From Propioniferax innocua (GTDB lineage: Bacteria; Actinomycetota; Actinomycetes; Propionibacteriales; Propionibacteriaceae), in the NCBI RefSeq assembly GCF_006716235.1, contig NZ_VFOR01000001.1:248001-312000 (forward strand): 64,000 nt of DNA. The letters run 5' to 3'. Both the position numbers and the translations under genes were made by a program. A model generated the notes under the pieces. That model searched no databases. It was not told the origin of the DNA and saw nothing but the letters and a program-made list of their open reading frames with translations. This document shows, piece after piece, positions 1 through 12,488 of this stretch (position 1 is its first letter; each line of letters opens with the position of its first letter).

Positions 1-1034
1 ATGGCCTCGGGATCGTCAACAGGTTCGTAGGTCGCACGCCCGCTCTCGGCGAGCCAAGCATGTTCGGGCCCGACGCCCGGGTAGTCGAGCCCCGCGGAGA
101 CCGAATGCGACTCGACGGTCTGGCCGTCCTCATCCTGCAGCACGAAGCTGCGCGTACCGTGCAGGACGCCGACCTCTCCGGAGGTGATCGTTGCGGCATG
201 TCGTCCACTCGCAATACCCGATCCTCCGGCCTCGAAGCCGTACAGCGCCACATCGGTGTCCTCGATGAATTCGTAGAACATACCGATCGCGTTCGATCCA
301 CCTCCGACGCAGGCGGCCACCGCGTCGGGAAGGCGTCCGTACGTCTCAAGTACTTGGGATCGAGCCTCCCTCGAGATGACGCGCTGGAAATCGCGGACCA
401 TCATCGGGAAGGGATGCGGACCGGACGCCGACCCGATCAGATAGTGCGTGGTGTCGACGCTGGAGACCCAGTCGCGCAACGCTTCGTTCATCGCGTCCTT
501 GAGCGTCTGCGAGCCAGACCCGACCGCCACGACGCGTGCCCCGAGCAACTGCATGCGCGCCACGTTGAGGGCCTGCCGGTCGGTGTCGACCTTGCCCATG
601 TAGACGCAGCACTCCATACCGAGCAGGGCGGCCGCCGTCGCAGTGGCGACGCCATGTTGGCCTGCTCCGGTCTCGGCGATGAGGCGCTTCTTCCCCATGC
701 GGCGGGCGAGAAGCGCCTGCCCCAACACATTGTTGATCTTGTGCGAACCAGTGTGGTTCAGGTCTTCACGTTTGAGGACGATACGAGCGTTGCCCGCATG
801 CTCGGACAGCCGCGGGGCCTCTGTCAGCAGGCTGGGACGACCGGCGTAGCTACGCAACAGATCATCGAGCTCGGTGGTGAAGGCCTCGTCGGCCCACGCC
901 GCCTCCAACGCATCGTTGAGTTCGGCCAACGCACTCTGCAGCGCCTCGGGAACGAATTGCCCGCCAAAACGGCCGAAGTGCCCTCGCTCATCCGGACGAC
1001 GTGCTGACAGGTCCGTAACTTCCGTGCGGCTCAC
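1..1034 (-). CDS. trpB: tryptophan synthase beta chain TrpB (3' end outside window)
   Basis: Catalyses the PLP-dependent condensation of indole with serine, the last step of tryptophan synthesis, in complex with TrpA. About 344 codons are visible; the C-terminus runs off the left edge. The translation starts [18 protein letters not shown] and contains [10 protein letters not shown], the PLP-lysine segment HTGSHKINN (near residue 97), [10 protein letters not shown] and the phosphate-binding loop [11 protein letters not shown] chose the GTG at 1034 because GAGGAGG lies a few bases upstream. It follows trpC by 65 bp in the same direction, so it is probably the distal part of the hisI-trpE-trpC-trpB operon. 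Confidence 0.95.
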   Translation of the reverse strand, partial: MSRTEVTDLSARRPDERGHFGRFGGQFVPEALQSALAELNDALEAAWADEAFTTELDDLLRSYAGRPSLLTEAPRLSEHAGNARIVLKREDLNHTGSHKINNVLGQALLARRMGKKRLIAETGAGQHGVATATAAALLGMECCVYMGKVDTDRQALNVARMQLLGARVVAVGSGSQTLKDAMNEALRDWVSSVDTTHYLIGSASGPHPFPMMVRDFQRVISREARSQVLETYGRLPDAVAACVGGGSNAIGMFYEFIEDTDVALYGFEAGGSGIASGRHAATITSGEVGVLHGTRSFVLQDEDGQTVESHSVSAGLDYPGVGPEHAWLAESGRATYEPVDDPEA

Positions 1035-1099
1035 ACCGCCTCCTCACTGGTTGTGGACGCCGATGCCGGTCAAGACCGGGCGGCGGATGGGAGCTGGTT

Positions 1100-1873
1100 T
1101 CAGCCGATCAGCGCACGAACCGCCGCGCGCGGGTCCTTCTGCGTCACCAAGCCCTCACCAACAAGTACCACGTGTGCTCCGGAATCCTGCGCACCACGCG
1201 CGTCCGCCGGAGTACGGATCCCGGATTCTGCGACACGCACTGCGCCGGAACGTACCGCCGGAGCAAGCCGGGTGAATGTCGTCGGGTCCACTTCAAGATT
1301 CTTCAGGTTCCGGTTGTTGATACCGATCAGTTCAGCGCCGAGAGCATTGGCCCGCTCCAACTCAGCCTCGTCATGGACCTCGACCAGTGGCGTCATACCG
1401 AGATCCACGACGCAGCGGTGGAGATTGACGAGCTGGTCCTCCGCGAGCGCCGCAACGATCAACAGGCAGAGGTCAGCTCCATGGGCCCGCGCCTCGACCA
1501 CTTGGTACTCGTTCACCAAGAAGTCCTTGCGCAGCACCGGGACGCTGACCCGCGAGCGCACTGCGGCGAGATCCTCCAGCGAGCCACCGAACCGATGCTT
1601 TTCGGTGAGCACCGAGATCGCGTGTGCGCCACCTGCGGCGTACTGCGCGGCGAGCTGCGCCGGATCCTGGATGCTGGCCAGAGCGCCACGTGAAGGGCTA
1701 CGACGCTTCACTTCGGCGATCACCGACAGCGAATCATCCCGGAACGACGGCAGAGGGTCCAGCGGTGCGGGAGCGGCATCGGCGCGACGTCGCATCTCGG
1801 CGAGGTCTGTGTCGGCCTCACGTTCCCGAGCGTCTGCAAGGGCTCCTTCGACGATATCGGCGAGAACGCTCAT
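1100..1873 (-). CDS. trpC: indole-3-glycerol phosphate synthase TrpC
   Basis: Closes the indole ring of indole-3-glycerol phosphate from CdRP in tryptophan synthesis. The 257-aa product has the usual single-domain TIM-barrel length, with [12 protein letters not shown] near residue 50, [15 protein letters not shown] in the middle, [14 protein letters not shown] and the C-terminal phosphate-binding VAESGIRTP. The frame stays open upstream, but the ATG at 1873 is the right start: it overlaps the preceding small membrane gene by 4 bp (ATGA) and the longer version would overlap that gene entirely. Sits between the HGxxPAAW protein and trpB. Confidence 0.95.
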   Translation of the reverse strand: MSVLADIVEGALADAREREADTDLAEMRRRADAAPAPLDPLPSFRDDSLSVIAEVKRRSPSRGALASIQDPAQLAAQYAAGGAHAISVLTEKHRFGGSLEDLAAVRSRVSVPVLRKDFLVNEYQVVEARAHGADLCLLIVAALAEDQLVNLHRCVVDLGMTPLVEVHDEAELERANALGAELIGINNRNLKNLEVDPTTFTRLAPAVRSGAVRVAESGIRTPADARGAQDSGAHVVLVGEGLVTQKDPRAAVRALIG

Positions 1874-2106
1874 TCGTCCTGCCCCAGACCCGCCTTGTTC
1901 ATGACGCCACCCACCACGGGCGAGATCACGACGAGAGCGGCACCGATGATGCTGATGTTCACGTTGATGGAAGGGAAGCCGTCGGGGCCGGTCAGGAACC
2001 CGACCACCATGATGATGAAGCCGACCAATGCCAGCATGGAGCTGACCCATGCTGCGGGAGTACGCCCGTGATGGACCTGTTTGCTTCCGAGTGTGCGCTG
2101 CGACAT
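1870..2106 (-). CDS. HGxxPAAW-family small membrane protein of the trp operon
   Basis: A 78-aa protein with the motif HHGRTPAAW at residues 12-20 followed by two hydrophobic segments (about 21-41 and 47-68). HGxxPAAW-motif proteins are a recognised small actinobacterial family commonly placed before trpC; their function is unknown. It overlaps trpC by 4 bp, implying translational coupling, and lies 57 bp after the preceding membrane-protein gene. Confidence 0.85.
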   Translation of the reverse strand: MSQRTLGSKQVHHGRTPAAWVSSMLALVGFIIMVVGFLTGPDGFPSINVNISIIGAALVVISPVVGGVMNKAGLGQDE

Positions 2107-2163
2107 CGTTCGCCTCTCTACCGGCTGGTGGATATTCGCGGCCCATTTTGGCCCATCGGCGTA

Positions 2164-2736
2164 CTAGCCGCCAGTCCGTTCACTGGACGGGCCGGTGATG
2201 CCGCCATCATCGGCGGTGGGATCGAGTCCGGCGTCCATGGCCTTCCACAGGTCTGCAGGGTCGTCATCGGGGCTGATCGTCTCCGGTGCCTGACGATCGA
2301 ATCGGTCCGCGCGGCGACGCCACGACGGCGCCCCGATGACCATGGCCACGGCCCCCGCCACGGTGAGCACGCCACCGGGAAGAGCAGCCCAGTGCCAGCC
2401 CGTGGGTTGATGCGGAGCCACATCACCCACCAGTGAGGCATCGGGTGCCTCCCCCGGTCCGGTGAACGCTGCCCACATCATGATGAGCCCCACCAGAGCA
2501 AGCAGGACCGCGGTGACCTGTCGGGCACGTGCAGGCAGCGTCGCCGACAACAACCATCCCGCAACGATGACCCCTGCAAGGACGCCGCACAGCGCCTGGC
2601 CGGCGGGCGTCGGTGTGTCGACAGCCCCGGGAATGACCTCCGCCGAGCCGTTCCACCACGGCATCATCGCCGCGAGTCCCGCTGTCAACGCCCCGAGCAG
2701 CAGCCCGAGGTTGGCGATCATCCGCGTGTGTCGCAT
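2164..2736 (-). CDS. trp-operon-associated membrane protein
   Basis: A 190-aa protein with four predicted membrane segments (residues about 6-25, 45-63, 70-88, 118-138) and a hydrophilic acidic tail. It matches the conserved membrane protein found between trpE and trpC in many actinobacteria (TIGR02234-type, 'Trp_oprn_chp'); no enzymatic role is established. The ATG at 2736 shares an A with the trpE stop (TGATG) and has GGGGAG 5 nt upstream; an in-frame ATG 12 nt earlier is the alternative. Confidence 0.85.
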   Translation of the reverse strand: MRHTRMIANLGLLLGALTAGLAAMMPWWNGSAEVIPGAVDTPTPAGQALCGVLAGVIVAGWLLSATLPARARQVTAVLLALVGLIMMWAAFTGPGEAPDASLVGDVAPHQPTGWHWAALPGGVLTVAGAVAMVIGAPSWRRRADRFDRQAPETISPDDDPADLWKAMDAGLDPTADDGGITGPSSERTGG

Positions 2737-4274
2737 CAGGCTCCCCATGCTCGGGCCTGGTTCACCGCGGTGATGACGGCGGCAGCCTTGTTGCGACATT
2801 CGAGGTCTTCGGCTTCCGGGTCGGAGTCGGCGACGATCCCTGCCCCAGCCTGGATGTGCACCGCGTCGGGCTTGACCAGGGCCGAACGGATCGCGATCGC
2901 ACAATCCGAGTCGCCAGCGAGGTTGAACCAACCGACCACACCTCCGTAGACACCACGCCGTGTCGCCTCGAGCCGGTCGATGTGGGCCATGGCGCTGACC
3001 TTCGGAGCCCCCGACAGGGTGCCTGCCGGGAAGCACGCGAGGGTGGCGTCCAACGCGCCCGCGTCTGCCGCCAACTTTCCCACCACGGTCGCCTCGAGGT
3101 GCATGATGTGGGAGTAGCGCACAACATGCAGCATGTCGAGCACACGAACCGACCCGGGTTCGCAGACCCGCGCCAGATCGTTGCGCTGGAGGTCGACGAG
3201 CATCACGTGTTCGGACCGCTCCTTCTCATCGGCCACCAGTTCATCCTCGAGGGCCCGATCCTGTTCCGCCGTCGCGCCCCGGGGGCGGCTTCCAGCGATC
3301 GGATGTGTCGTGGCATGCCCGTCCCGCACGGTGATCAGCGCCTCAGGTGAAGAGCCGACGATGTCGAAGCCTTCGCAACGCAGGAGGAACTGGTAAGGAC
3401 TCGGGTTGAGCCGTCGCAACCGCCGGTACAGGGCGAAACCATCGACGTGCGGCATGTCGAAGCGCTGGGAGACCACGATCTGGAACGCCTCTCCAGCATG
3501 CACCTGGGCCACCGCATCGCGCACCATCGCATGGAACTGTTCGGGGGTTCGTTGACGTACCGGCTCGACCTCGGCCACTTCTGCAGGGGTCGTGGTGACT
3601 GCTGCTTCACGAGGCTCACCGAGACGATCGATCATCGCCTCGATCCGCGCCACGGCATCGGCGTACGCCCCGTGGACGCGTTCGGGCCGATTGTCGTGAT
3701 TGATGGCATTGGCGAGCACCCAGATCGCGCCGGTGTGGTGGTCCATCACCACCAGGTCACCGATCAACATCATCGCCATCTCCGGCACGTCGAGGTCGTC
3801 CTCACAGGTGTCGGGGAGACGCTCGAGCCGACGCACGATGTCGTACCCGAGGTAACCGACGAAGCCCGATGTGAGCGGCGGCAGATCTGCGTCAGCCAGA
3901 TAGGACGGATCACTCTCGAGTAGTTCGAGGGTTCGGGCGAACACCTCCAGCGGGTCGCTGCTCTCGGCGCGGGGGAGATCAGAGTCGCCGCTTGCAGCGC
4001 CGGGGAGTTCGGCGAGGTGCTTGCCGGTCCACGCGGCTTGGCCGTCGCGGGTGGTCAACGTCGCCACGGTGTCAACGCCGATGAACGAGAATCGCGCAGT
4101 GACCCCGGCCTCCACCGACTCGAGCAGGAATGTGCCGGGGCGGTCGCCGCAGAGGTGCCGGAACAGCGAGATGGGGGTGTCGGCATCCGCCATGACACGG
4201 GCCGCGACGGTGATGACGCGTCGATCGGCGGCGAGCTCGACGAACTCATCCAGGCTTGGGCGAATGGTCGGCAT
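2736..4274 (-). CDS. trpE: anthranilate synthase component I TrpE
   Basis: Makes anthranilate from chorismate, the first committed tryptophan step; the TrpG glutaminase partner is not in this window. The 512-aa product has the N-terminal regulatory half with LLESVE (feedback-site region), and the C-terminal chorismate-binding domain with SPEALI, HPIAGSRPRG, ELVADEKERSEHVMLVDL, RNDLARVC and LSGAPKVSAMA. Start choice: two adjacent ATGs (4277, 4274) overlap the hisI stop; GAGGAG is 5 nt before the second, so I use 4274. Tightly coupled to hisI upstream and the membrane protein downstream. Confidence 0.95.
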   Translation of the reverse strand: MPTIRPSLDEFVELAADRRVITVAARVMADADTPISLFRHLCGDRPGTFLLESVEAGVTARFSFIGVDTVATLTTRDGQAAWTGKHLAELPGAASGDSDLPRAESSDPLEVFARTLELLESDPSYLADADLPPLTSGFVGYLGYDIVRRLERLPDTCEDDLDVPEMAMMLIGDLVVMDHHTGAIWVLANAINHDNRPERVHGAYADAVARIEAMIDRLGEPREAAVTTTPAEVAEVEPVRQRTPEQFHAMVRDAVAQVHAGEAFQIVVSQRFDMPHVDGFALYRRLRRLNPSPYQFLLRCEGFDIVGSSPEALITVRDGHATTHPIAGSRPRGATAEQDRALEDELVADEKERSEHVMLVDLQRNDLARVCEPGSVRVLDMLHVVRYSHIMHLEATVVGKLAADAGALDATLACFPAGTLSGAPKVSAMAHIDRLEATRRGVYGGVVGWFNLAGDSDCAIAIRSALVKPDAVHIQAGAGIVADSDPEAEDLECRNKAAAVITAVNQARAWGA

Positions 4275-4687
4275 CATGACTCCTCGTCGTTGCGGATTCC
4301 ATCGGCGGTCAGCTCGCGGAAGAAGCACGTCCGGTTACCGGTGTGGCAGGCCGCCCCCGACTGCTCCACGAGATACAGCACCGTGTCTGCGTCACAATCC
4401 ACCAGCACCGTCCGCACCTTCTGCACATGCCCCGACGTGGCTCCCTTGACCCACAACTCGCCGCGGCTACGCGACCAGTAGGTGCCCTCACGTCGTGTGA
4501 TCGTGCGGGCGACCGCTTCGGCATCGGCCCACGCCATCATCAGGACCTCGCCGGTCCGCGCATCCTGCGTCACGACAGGGATCAGTCCACGATCATCGAA
4601 ACGCAGCTGGTGCACAAGAGCGTCAAAGAGCGCCTCCTGGTCGACGGCATCGACAAAGTTCTGGGTGGATTCCACTGGCTCGGACAC
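4274..4687 (-). CDS. hisI: phosphoribosyl-AMP cyclohydrolase HisI
   Basis: Opens the purine ring of phosphoribosyl-AMP in histidine synthesis (third step), a Zn/Mg-dependent cytosolic enzyme. The 137-aa product shows [16 protein letters not shown], the metal-binding [14 protein letters not shown], and the terminal [14 protein letters not shown], all diagnostic. No HisE domain is fused, as usual in actinobacteria. It starts the run into trpE, overlapping it by up to 4 bp. The GTG start at 4687 lies 6 nt after a CAGAAT hexamer and lacks a clear ribosome-binding site, suggesting a leaderless mRNA that begins the whole his/trp unit. Confidence 0.95.
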   Translation of the reverse strand: MSEPVESTQNFVDAVDQEALFDALVHQLRFDDRGLIPVVTQDARTGEVLMMAWADAEAVARTITRREGTYWSRSRGELWVKGATSGHVQKVRTVLVDCDADTVLYLVEQSGAACHTGNRTCFFRELTADGIRNDEES

Positions 4688-4693
4688 CCGGCC

Positions 4694-4699
4694 ATTCTG
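4694..4699 (-). promoter_or_regulatory. candidate -10 element of leaderless hisI-trp operon
   Basis: CAGAAT read on the minus strand, separated by exactly 6 nt from the GTG start of hisI. The spacing would put the transcription start at the start codon. The first base departs from the TANNNT consensus, so this is moderate evidence. Confidence 0.45.
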
Positions 4700-4760
4700 G
4701 CATCCATCGCGGAGTCAACGGCACATGATTGAGACGCCGGTGACCGGCGACTAGGCTCAG

Positions 4761-5399
4761 ATGGTGGACTTCTCCAAGGACGAACGCGCGAAACTGGCCG
4801 ATCTGTTCGATGAACTCGGTCCCGATGCCCCGACGCTGTGCGACGGTTGGCTGACCCATGATCTCGCTGCTCACCTGTGGATCCGCGAGACCGACCCGCT
4901 GGCCGCGCCCGGTCTTCTCGCCAAGCAGCTGGCGAACCTCACCGAGCGCCGTATGGACGAGACCAAACGACGCTGGGACTACCCCACGCTCGTCGAGCGG
5001 ATTCGACGTGGCCCTGCACCGTTCTCCATGTTCGCGTTCCCCGTCGTCGATGAGGAGGCGAACACCGCGGAGTACTTCGTCCACCACGAGGACGTCCGAC
5101 GAGCAAATGGCCGGGGTCCCCGAGAACTTGCGTCGGAGGTCGAGGACTGGTTCTGGCGTCGACTCAAATTGCTGGGACGCGCTCTGTTCCGCTCGGCCGG
5201 TATGGGTGTGGTGCTCGAACGCACCGATGAGCAACCCGATTCGTTCCGCGTCAATTCGGGCAATCCGATCGTGACCGTGGTTGGGCGACCGAGTGAGATC
5301 ACGCTCTACTCCTTCGGGCGGCGCAACGCCGCCGACGTGCGGCTCATCGGTGAGCAGCATGCACTGGATGAGCTCGGACGCACCGATTTCGGTCTCTGA
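4761..5399 (+). CDS. TIGR03085-type DinB/maleylpyruvate-isomerase-like protein
   Basis: A 212-aa protein resembling the actinobacterial TIGR03085 family, relatives of the mycothiol-dependent maleylpyruvate isomerase N-terminal (DinB-like four-helix, metal-binding) fold. Visible features are LCDGWLTHDLAAHLWIRETDP near residues 32-52 and AEYFVHHEDVRRANG near 110-125, with the spaced histidines expected for a metal site. The substrate is unknown; a thiol-cofactor-dependent role is inference from the family. A TAGGCT hexamer ends 3 nt before the ATG and 6 nt before the next codon (GTG at 4764), so 4764 may be the true leaderless start. Divergent from hisI. Confidence 0.75.
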   Translation: MVDFSKDERAKLADLFDELGPDAPTLCDGWLTHDLAAHLWIRETDPLAAPGLLAKQLANLTERRMDETKRRWDYPTLVERIRRGPAPFSMFAFPVVDEEANTAEYFVHHEDVRRANGRGPRELASEVEDWFWRRLKLLGRALFRSAGMGVVLERTDEQPDSFRVNSGNPIVTVVGRPSEITLYSFGRRNAADVRLIGEQHALDELGRTDFGL

Positions 5400-5451
5400 A
5401 GCCGACTGACCCTGGCTTCATTCATACAGCCGGGATCGAGATGGCGAAGGT

Positions 5452-5979
5452 TCACAAAAGGATGATCAGGATGATGATCAGCAACAGCAGGATCACCGCG
5501 GCGATGCCACCGATGAGCCATGGCATCGGGAGCGACTTGCCCGACTTCTGCGGTGCCTGAAGTTGCGCGGGGTCCCAGTTCTCCACCGACTGAGTGGAAT
5601 TCGCCCACCCGCTGACGTTGGTCTGCTGCTGCGGATCGGCCCACCCGGAGGGCGCCGCATCCTGGTGGCCGCCCCAACCGCTCACGTCGGTCTGACCCTG
5701 TTCGCCCCAGCCAGTGACCGGTGCCTCGAAGTTCCAGTCCGAGCGCGGTTCCGGCTGTGACGGTGCCGGCTGCTGCTGCGTCGGCTGTTGCCCCAAGGAT
5801 TGCTGCGGGATCGACTGAGGATCCTGCGGCATGGCATCGGGCTGCGGGGCCCCATGGGCCTGCTGGGGCATGTCCGAGGTCTCCGTGCGTTGCTCACGAG
5901 CAGCGCGCAACGCCTCGAGCTCCTCCCCGCTGAGCGGATTGAGGCGCGTCGCTTCCGGATCGGGCTGGTTGTGACTCAT
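5452..5979 (-). CDS. Pro/Gln-rich tail-anchored membrane protein, unknown function
   Basis: A 175-aa protein: residues 1-35 polar (PLSGEELEALRAAREQR), residues about 40-85 rich in Pro and Gln, residues about 85-130 with W-G/S-W motifs (WNFEAP, GWGEQGQ, GWADPQQ, SGWANS), and a single C-terminal hydrophobic helix (LPMPWLIGGIAAVILLLLII) ending the protein. No signal peptide. Topology suggests a cytoplasmic disordered domain anchored by its tail. It follows gatB by 48 bp and may be cotranscribed with gatCAB. I recognise no named family. Confidence 0.7.
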   Translation of the reverse strand: MSHNQPDPEATRLNPLSGEELEALRAAREQRTETSDMPQQAHGAPQPDAMPQDPQSIPQQSLGQQPTQQQPAPSQPEPRSDWNFEAPVTGWGEQGQTDVSGWGGHQDAAPSGWADPQQQTNVSGWANSTQSVENWDPAQLQAPQKSGKSLPMPWLIGGIAAVILLLLIIILIILL

Positions 5980-6027
5980 TCCTGCCTCCTTGTGGGTCGC
6001 CTCGGCCGTGGGGTCACGGCCAAGGTC

Positions 6028-7518
6028 TCAGGACAACTTCTCGACGATCAGCTCACGGACGCGGGCCGCATCCGCCTGTCCCTTCATCTGCTTCATCACA
6101 GCACCGATGAGAGCGCCGGCAGCTTGAACCTTTCCACCACGGATCTTCTCGGCGATATCAGGATTCGCGGCGATTGCGTCATCCACCGCGGCGGAGAGGG
6201 CACCATCGTCACTGACGACAGCCAGACCACGTGCATCGACCACCTCGGCGGGTTCACCCTCACCGGCCAACACACCGTCGATCACCTGACGCGCCAATTT
6301 GTCGTTGATGACCTTGTCATCCACCAGCTTCTGCAGGGACTCCACCTGCTGTGGCGTCATCCCGACCTCGGTGAGCTCCACACCCTGCTCGTTGGCACGG
6401 CGAGCCAGCTCGGTCAGCCACCACTTGCGCGCCGACTGCGGTGCGCATCCGGCCTCGACGGTCTCGGCGATCGGATCGACAGCATCGGCCGCGACGACGT
6501 CACGCATCTCCAGCTCGGAGAAGCCCCAGGCCTCGGTCAGACGCCTGATCCGCTGGGTGGGAGGTTCAGGCAGTGTCCCACGCAGTTGCTCCACCCATTC
6601 GCGGCTCGGCGCCACCGGAACCAGGTCGGGCTCGGGAAAGTAACGGTAGTCCTCGGCGGACTCCTTGGGGCGCCCGGCGGTGGTGGCACCGGTGTCCTCA
6701 TGCCACATGCGCGTCTCGAGTGCGACATCCTGCCCCGCGTCCAACACAGCTGCCTGACGCTCGACCTCGTGACGCACCGCGCGTTCGACCGACCGCAGCG
6801 AGTTCACGTTCTTCGTCTCGGTGCGTGTGCCGAACTCAGCGTCGGCGCTGGCGCGCAGCGACACGTTGGCGTCGCACCGCAGGTTGCCCTGCTCCATGCG
6901 CGCCTCGGAGACCCCGAGAGCCTTGATCAGATCGCGCAACGTCTTGACGTAGGCACGAGCGACCTCAGGGGTCTTCGCGCCGGCCCCGACGATGGGTTTG
7001 GTGACGATCTCGATCAACGGCACACCGCACCGGTTGAAATCCATGAGGGAGTGCGATGCCCCCTGGATCCGTCCGGTGGCACCGCCGACATGCGTCGACT
7101 TTCCGGTGTCCTCCTCCATGTGCGCGCGTTCGATCTCGACACGGTGGATCTCCCCGTCCACCTCGACGTCCAGGTAGCCGTCGAAAGCGATGGGCTCGTC
7201 GTACTGGGAGATCTGGTAGTTCTTCGGCATGTCCGGGTAGAAGTAGTTCTTGCGCGCGAATCGGCACCACTCGGCGATCTCGCAGTTCAGGGCGAGACCG
7301 ATCCGGATCGCCGATTCCACAGCCTTGCCGTTGACCGTGGGCATCGCACCGGGGAGGCCGAGGCAGACCGGGCAGGTCTGCGAGTTCGGGGCGGCACCGA
7401 AGGCGGTGGAGCACCCGCAGAACATCTTGGACGCGGTGTTGAGCTCCACGTGCACTTCGAGCCCCATGACCGGGTCGTACCGGTCCACGGCCTCGTCGAA
7501 ATCAACCAGATCGGTCAC
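6028..7518 (-). CDS. gatB: Asp/Glu-tRNA amidotransferase subunit B
   Basis: Subunit B of the GatCAB complex that amidates misacylated Glu-tRNA(Gln) and Asp-tRNA(Asn). The 496-aa product has the cradle domain with [10 protein letters not shown], the cysteine-bearing FCGCS...CPVCLGLPG segment, the tRNA-interacting [20 protein letters not shown]-like stretch, and the C-terminal helical/YqeY-like tail ending [20 protein letters not shown]. Its start overlaps the gatA stop by 4 bp (ATGA), showing translational coupling. In the mycobacterial order pfkA separates gatB and gatA; here it does not. Confidence 0.97.
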   Translation of the reverse strand: MTDLVDFDEAVDRYDPVMGLEVHVELNTASKMFCGCSTAFGAAPNSQTCPVCLGLPGAMPTVNGKAVESAIRIGLALNCEIAEWCRFARKNYFYPDMPKNYQISQYDEPIAFDGYLDVEVDGEIHRVEIERAHMEEDTGKSTHVGGATGRIQGASHSLMDFNRCGVPLIEIVTKPIVGAGAKTPEVARAYVKTLRDLIKALGVSEARMEQGNLRCDANVSLRASADAEFGTRTETKNVNSLRSVERAVRHEVERQAAVLDAGQDVALETRMWHEDTGATTAGRPKESAEDYRYFPEPDLVPVAPSREWVEQLRGTLPEPPTQRIRRLTEAWGFSELEMRDVVAADAVDPIAETVEAGCAPQSARKWWLTELARRANEQGVELTEVGMTPQQVESLQKLVDDKVINDKLARQVIDGVLAGEGEPAEVVDARGLAVVSDDGALSAAVDDAIAANPDIAEKIRGGKVQAAGALIGAVMKQMKGQADAARVRELIVEKLS

Positions 7519-9023
7519 TTGGCCGCTCCCTTCAGCTCGGGGGCCCGGCTCAACAGCGGGCCCCCCCAGACCTCTTCGTTCGCACGTTCCAGGGCCGATC
7601 CCACGCGGTAGAGCCGGTCATCTGCACGAGCCGGAGCCATCACGTGGAACCCGACCGGCATCTGATCGTCTTCACTGAGCCCCACCGGGAAGGACGCCGA
7701 GGCATTGCCCGCGAGGTTCGACGGAATGGTGCACAGGTCGTTCTTGTACATCGCCAGCGGATCATCTGTGCGCTCCCCGAGCCCGAACGCCGTGGTGGGC
7801 GTGGTCGGTGAGACCAACACATCAGCCTTCTCGAAGGCGGCGTCGAAGTCACGCTGGATGAGCGTGCGGATCTTCTGTGCGCTGCCGTAGTAGGCGTCGT
7901 AGTAGCCCGCGGACAGGGCGTAGGTCCCGATGATGATGCGACGCTTCACCTCGGCACCGAAACCGGCTCCTCGTGAGAGCTTCATGACATCCTCCGCCGA
8001 GTGCGTGCCATCATCGCCGACGCGGCGCCCGAAACGCATCGCCTCGAAACGAGCCAGGTTCGATGAGCATTCCGCCGGGAGGATCAGATAGTAGGCCGCC
8101 AAGGCGTACTCGAAGTTGGGGCAACTCACCTCGACGATCTCGGCACCGAGGTCAGCCAACTGGTCGACCGTGCGCCCGAAGGCAGCCTCCACTCCGGGCG
8201 CGTAGCCTTCGCCGCCGAGCTCGGTGACCACGCCGATACGCATGCCCGAGACATCACCGCTGCGTGCGGCGTCCACCACCGGAGGGGTCGGCTCGTCCAG
8301 CGAGGTGGAATCGAGCGGATCATGCCCGGCAATGATCTCGTGGAGCAGAGCGGTGTCCAGAACAGTACGTGCCACGGGCCCGGGCTGGTCCAAGCTCGAT
8401 GCCAGGGCGATCTGGCCATAACGTGACACGCCGCCGTAGGTCGGCTTCACCCCGACCGTTCCGGTGAAGGCACCGGGCTGACGGATCGAACCACCGGTGT
8501 CGGTGCCGATCGCCAACGGTGCTTCGAACGCGGCCACGGCAGCGGCCGAGCCGCCGCCGGAACCACCGGGTGTGCGTTCCAGATTCCAAGGGTTGTGGGT
8601 CGGTCCGAAACCGGAGTTCTCGGTGGACGACCCCATGGCGAACTCGTCCATGTTCGTCTTGCCCAGGATCACGACGCCGGCGTCGAGGAGTCGCTGGGTG
8701 ACCGTCGCGTTGTAAGGGGCGTGGTAACCCTCGAGCATCTTCGAACCCGCGGTCGTGGGGACGCCGACCTGCGTCATCACATCCTTGAGAGCGAGCGGGA
8801 CACCTGCGAGCGGGCCAAGCCTCTCGCCCGCAGCGATACGGGCATCAACCGAACGAGCCTGTTCGAGAGCGCCTTCGCGATCGACGTGCAGGAAAGCCCT
8901 GATGTCGGCGTCAACGGCGTCGATACGATCAAGGTGAGCCCGGGTGACCTCCTCGGAGGTAAGTCGCCCTGCGGCGATGTCAGCACCCAGTTCGGCGGCA
9001 GTGCGGTGCAGGATTTCAGTCAC
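7515..9023 (-). CDS. gatA: Asp/Glu-tRNA amidotransferase subunit A
   Basis: The amidase subunit that releases ammonia from glutamine for GatB. The 502-aa product is of the amidase-signature family: the catalytic lysine in PLALKDVM, the cis-serine/Ser-rich segment [13 protein letters not shown], and the nucleophile loop [13 protein letters not shown] are all present. ATG start at 9023 overlaps gatC by 4 bp; downstream it overlaps gatB by 4 bp. Length and motif order are normal. Confidence 0.97.
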   Translation of the reverse strand: MTEILHRTAAELGADIAAGRLTSEEVTRAHLDRIDAVDADIRAFLHVDREGALEQARSVDARIAAGERLGPLAGVPLALKDVMTQVGVPTTAGSKMLEGYHAPYNATVTQRLLDAGVVILGKTNMDEFAMGSSTENSGFGPTHNPWNLERTPGGSGGGSAAAVAAFEAPLAIGTDTGGSIRQPGAFTGTVGVKPTYGGVSRYGQIALASSLDQPGPVARTVLDTALLHEIIAGHDPLDSTSLDEPTPPVVDAARSGDVSGMRIGVVTELGGEGYAPGVEAAFGRTVDQLADLGAEIVEVSCPNFEYALAAYYLILPAECSSNLARFEAMRFGRRVGDDGTHSAEDVMKLSRGAGFGAEVKRRIIIGTYALSAGYYDAYYGSAQKIRTLIQRDFDAAFEKADVLVSPTTPTTAFGLGERTDDPLAMYKNDLCTIPSNLAGNASASFPVGLSEDDQMPVGFHVMAPARADDRLYRVGSALERANEEVWGGPLLSRAPELKGAAK

Positions 9024-9316
9024 TGGCTCTCCCCCAGGATTCGCGGTACACGGAAACGGTCCTCTTCGGCCGCGGGCGCCATGGCCAAGGCATCAGCGAC
9101 GGGCAATGATTCAGCCACCACGTCGTCACGGAACACGTTGGTCAACGGCTGGGGGTGGGAAGTGGCCGGCACATCACTGGTGTCGATCTCACCCACGCGC
9201 GCCACTGCTTCGAGGATCACATCCAGCTGCGGCGCGAGTTGCTCCAACTCATCGGGGCTCAGCTCGATCCGGGCCAGTCTGCCCAGCCGCTCCACGTCCG
9301 ACACGCTCAGTGCCAC
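9020..9316 (-). CDS. gatC: Asp/Glu-tRNA amidotransferase subunit C
   Basis: Small stabilising subunit of GatCAB; 98 aa, with the typical start [19 protein letters not shown], the central [18 protein letters not shown] and the terminal FRVPRIL segment that wraps the A/B interface. The GTG start at 9316 has AGGAGAAG just upstream, so this operon uses an ordinary ribosome-binding site. First gene of gatC-gatA-gatB. Confidence 0.95.
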   Translation of the reverse strand: MALSVSDVERLGRLARIELSPDELEQLAPQLDVILEAVARVGEIDTSDVPATSHPQPLTNVFRDDVVAESLPVADALAMAPAAEEDRFRVPRILGESQ

Positions 9317-9416
9317 CGACTTCTCCTGTTCGTTCGGGGACTACCCGGGTCATCCTAGCCACACTGACCGTGCAGTATCAGACACAAAGCGCGTGCCGAC
9401 GTGAGATGATCGGCGC

Positions 9417-10061
9417 GTGTTCCTGATGCGCATCACCCTCCCAGACCGCCCCGGAGCCCTCGGCGGAGTGGCCACGGCTCTTGCCACGGTCGGCGCCGAC
9501 ATCCAGTGGATGGAGATCATCAGCCGGGTCGATGGACGGGTCACAGACGACTTCATGATCGAGCTGCCCGATGGCGTCATGCCTGACGAAGCGGTGAGCG
9601 TGTGCCATGCGATGGATGGCGTCGACGTGCTCTGGTGCTCGCGCTACCCCGCCGGCTCGGGCCTGGCGATGGACCTCGAACTGCTCGAAGCCATGTTGGA
9701 GCATGGCGATCAAGCCCTCCACCGGATCGTCGAATCTGCTGCCGAGGTCTTTCATGTCCACTGGGCGCTCTTGGCCGATACCAAGGGGCCGGCCACTCTC
9801 TACGCGTCGGACATGGCTCCCGAGTTGGATGACACCAGCTGGGAACAGTTGGCGCCGTTCGATCGGATGCACGTGGTCGACCTTCCCGCTGGCTGGGTTC
9901 CCGACTGGATTGAGACCGTCGCCGCCGTGATCCCGGTCGCCCATGACCAAGTGGTGGTCGTCGGACGCCATGGAGGCCCCACCTTCGAATCGTCCGAATT
10001 GGCGCGGCTTCGTTACCTCGCCTCGCTGGGCGCGATGCAATCGCGTCGCAACAGCCAGTGA
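9417..10061 (+). CDS. ACT-domain protein divergent from gatC
   Basis: A 214-aa protein whose first about 75 residues form an ACT domain (LMRITLPDRPGALGGVATAL..VGADIQWMEI), a regulatory amino-acid-binding fold; the rest (about 85-214) resembles a GAF-like or unassigned domain. An equivalent divergent ACT gene sits between gatC and ligA in mycobacteria (Rv3013 position), so the location is conserved. The ligand is unknown. The GTG start at 9417 follows a GATGAT hexamer by 6 nt, consistent with leaderless transcription but with a poor -10 match. Confidence 0.8.
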   Translation: MFLMRITLPDRPGALGGVATALATVGADIQWMEIISRVDGRVTDDFMIELPDGVMPDEAVSVCHAMDGVDVLWCSRYPAGSGLAMDLELLEAMLEHGDQALHRIVESAAEVFHVHWALLADTKGPATLYASDMAPELDDTSWEQLAPFDRMHVVDLPAGWVPDWIETVAAVIPVAHDQVVVVGRHGGPTFESSELARLRYLASLGAMQSRRNSQ

Positions 10062-10067
10062 GCGGCC

Positions 10068-10292
10068 TCACCTCACCTGCAGGTAGAACACCCACCCGAC
10101 GGCGACGAGAACGGTCAGGATCACCACCGCGAGAACGGGCACCCATCGACGTAGCCGTTGCTTCTGGCGTGTGGAGGGCAACAGCTTCGGGCCCCAATCA
10201 CCGACGTCCGGACGCACGCGCACCGGCGTCTCGCCATTGAGGTCGAGATCGCTCCAGATGCCTCCGCCCGAACGGCCCTGCTGTGAAGTCAC
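10068..10292 (-). CDS. small single-pass membrane protein, unknown function
   Basis: A 74-aa protein with a polar N-terminus (residues 1-48, basic just before the membrane: RQKQRLRRW) and one C-terminal hydrophobic helix (VPVLAVVILTVLVAVGWVFY). The Arg-rich flank predicts an N-in orientation. It starts 16 bp after the ligA stop and ends 6 bp from the convergent ACT gene. A TAGTGT hexamer 6 nt before its GTG start suggests its own leaderless promoter. No family recognised. Confidence 0.6.
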   Translation of the reverse strand: MTSQQGRSGGGIWSDLDLNGETPVRVRPDVGDWGPKLLPSTRQKQRLRRWVPVLAVVILTVLVAVGWVFYLQVR

Positions 10293-10298
10293 GCACCC

Positions 10299-10304
10299 AC
10301 ACTA
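10299..10304 (-). promoter_or_regulatory. candidate -10 element (leaderless small membrane gene)
   Basis: TAGTGT on the minus strand fits TANNNT and ends exactly 6 nt before the GTG start at 10292, inside the 16-bp gap after ligA. Confidence 0.55.
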
Positions 10305-10308
10305 GCGC

Positions 10309-12441
<2,133 letters not shown>

Positions 12442-12488
12442 ACCGCCCGCGCCGGGTATCCGGTGCCGAACTCACTTCGGCGCCAAGC

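Noticed and set aside
60-1007. Plus-strand open frame of 315 codons
   Set aside because: Antisense to trpB, whose motifs are unmistakable.
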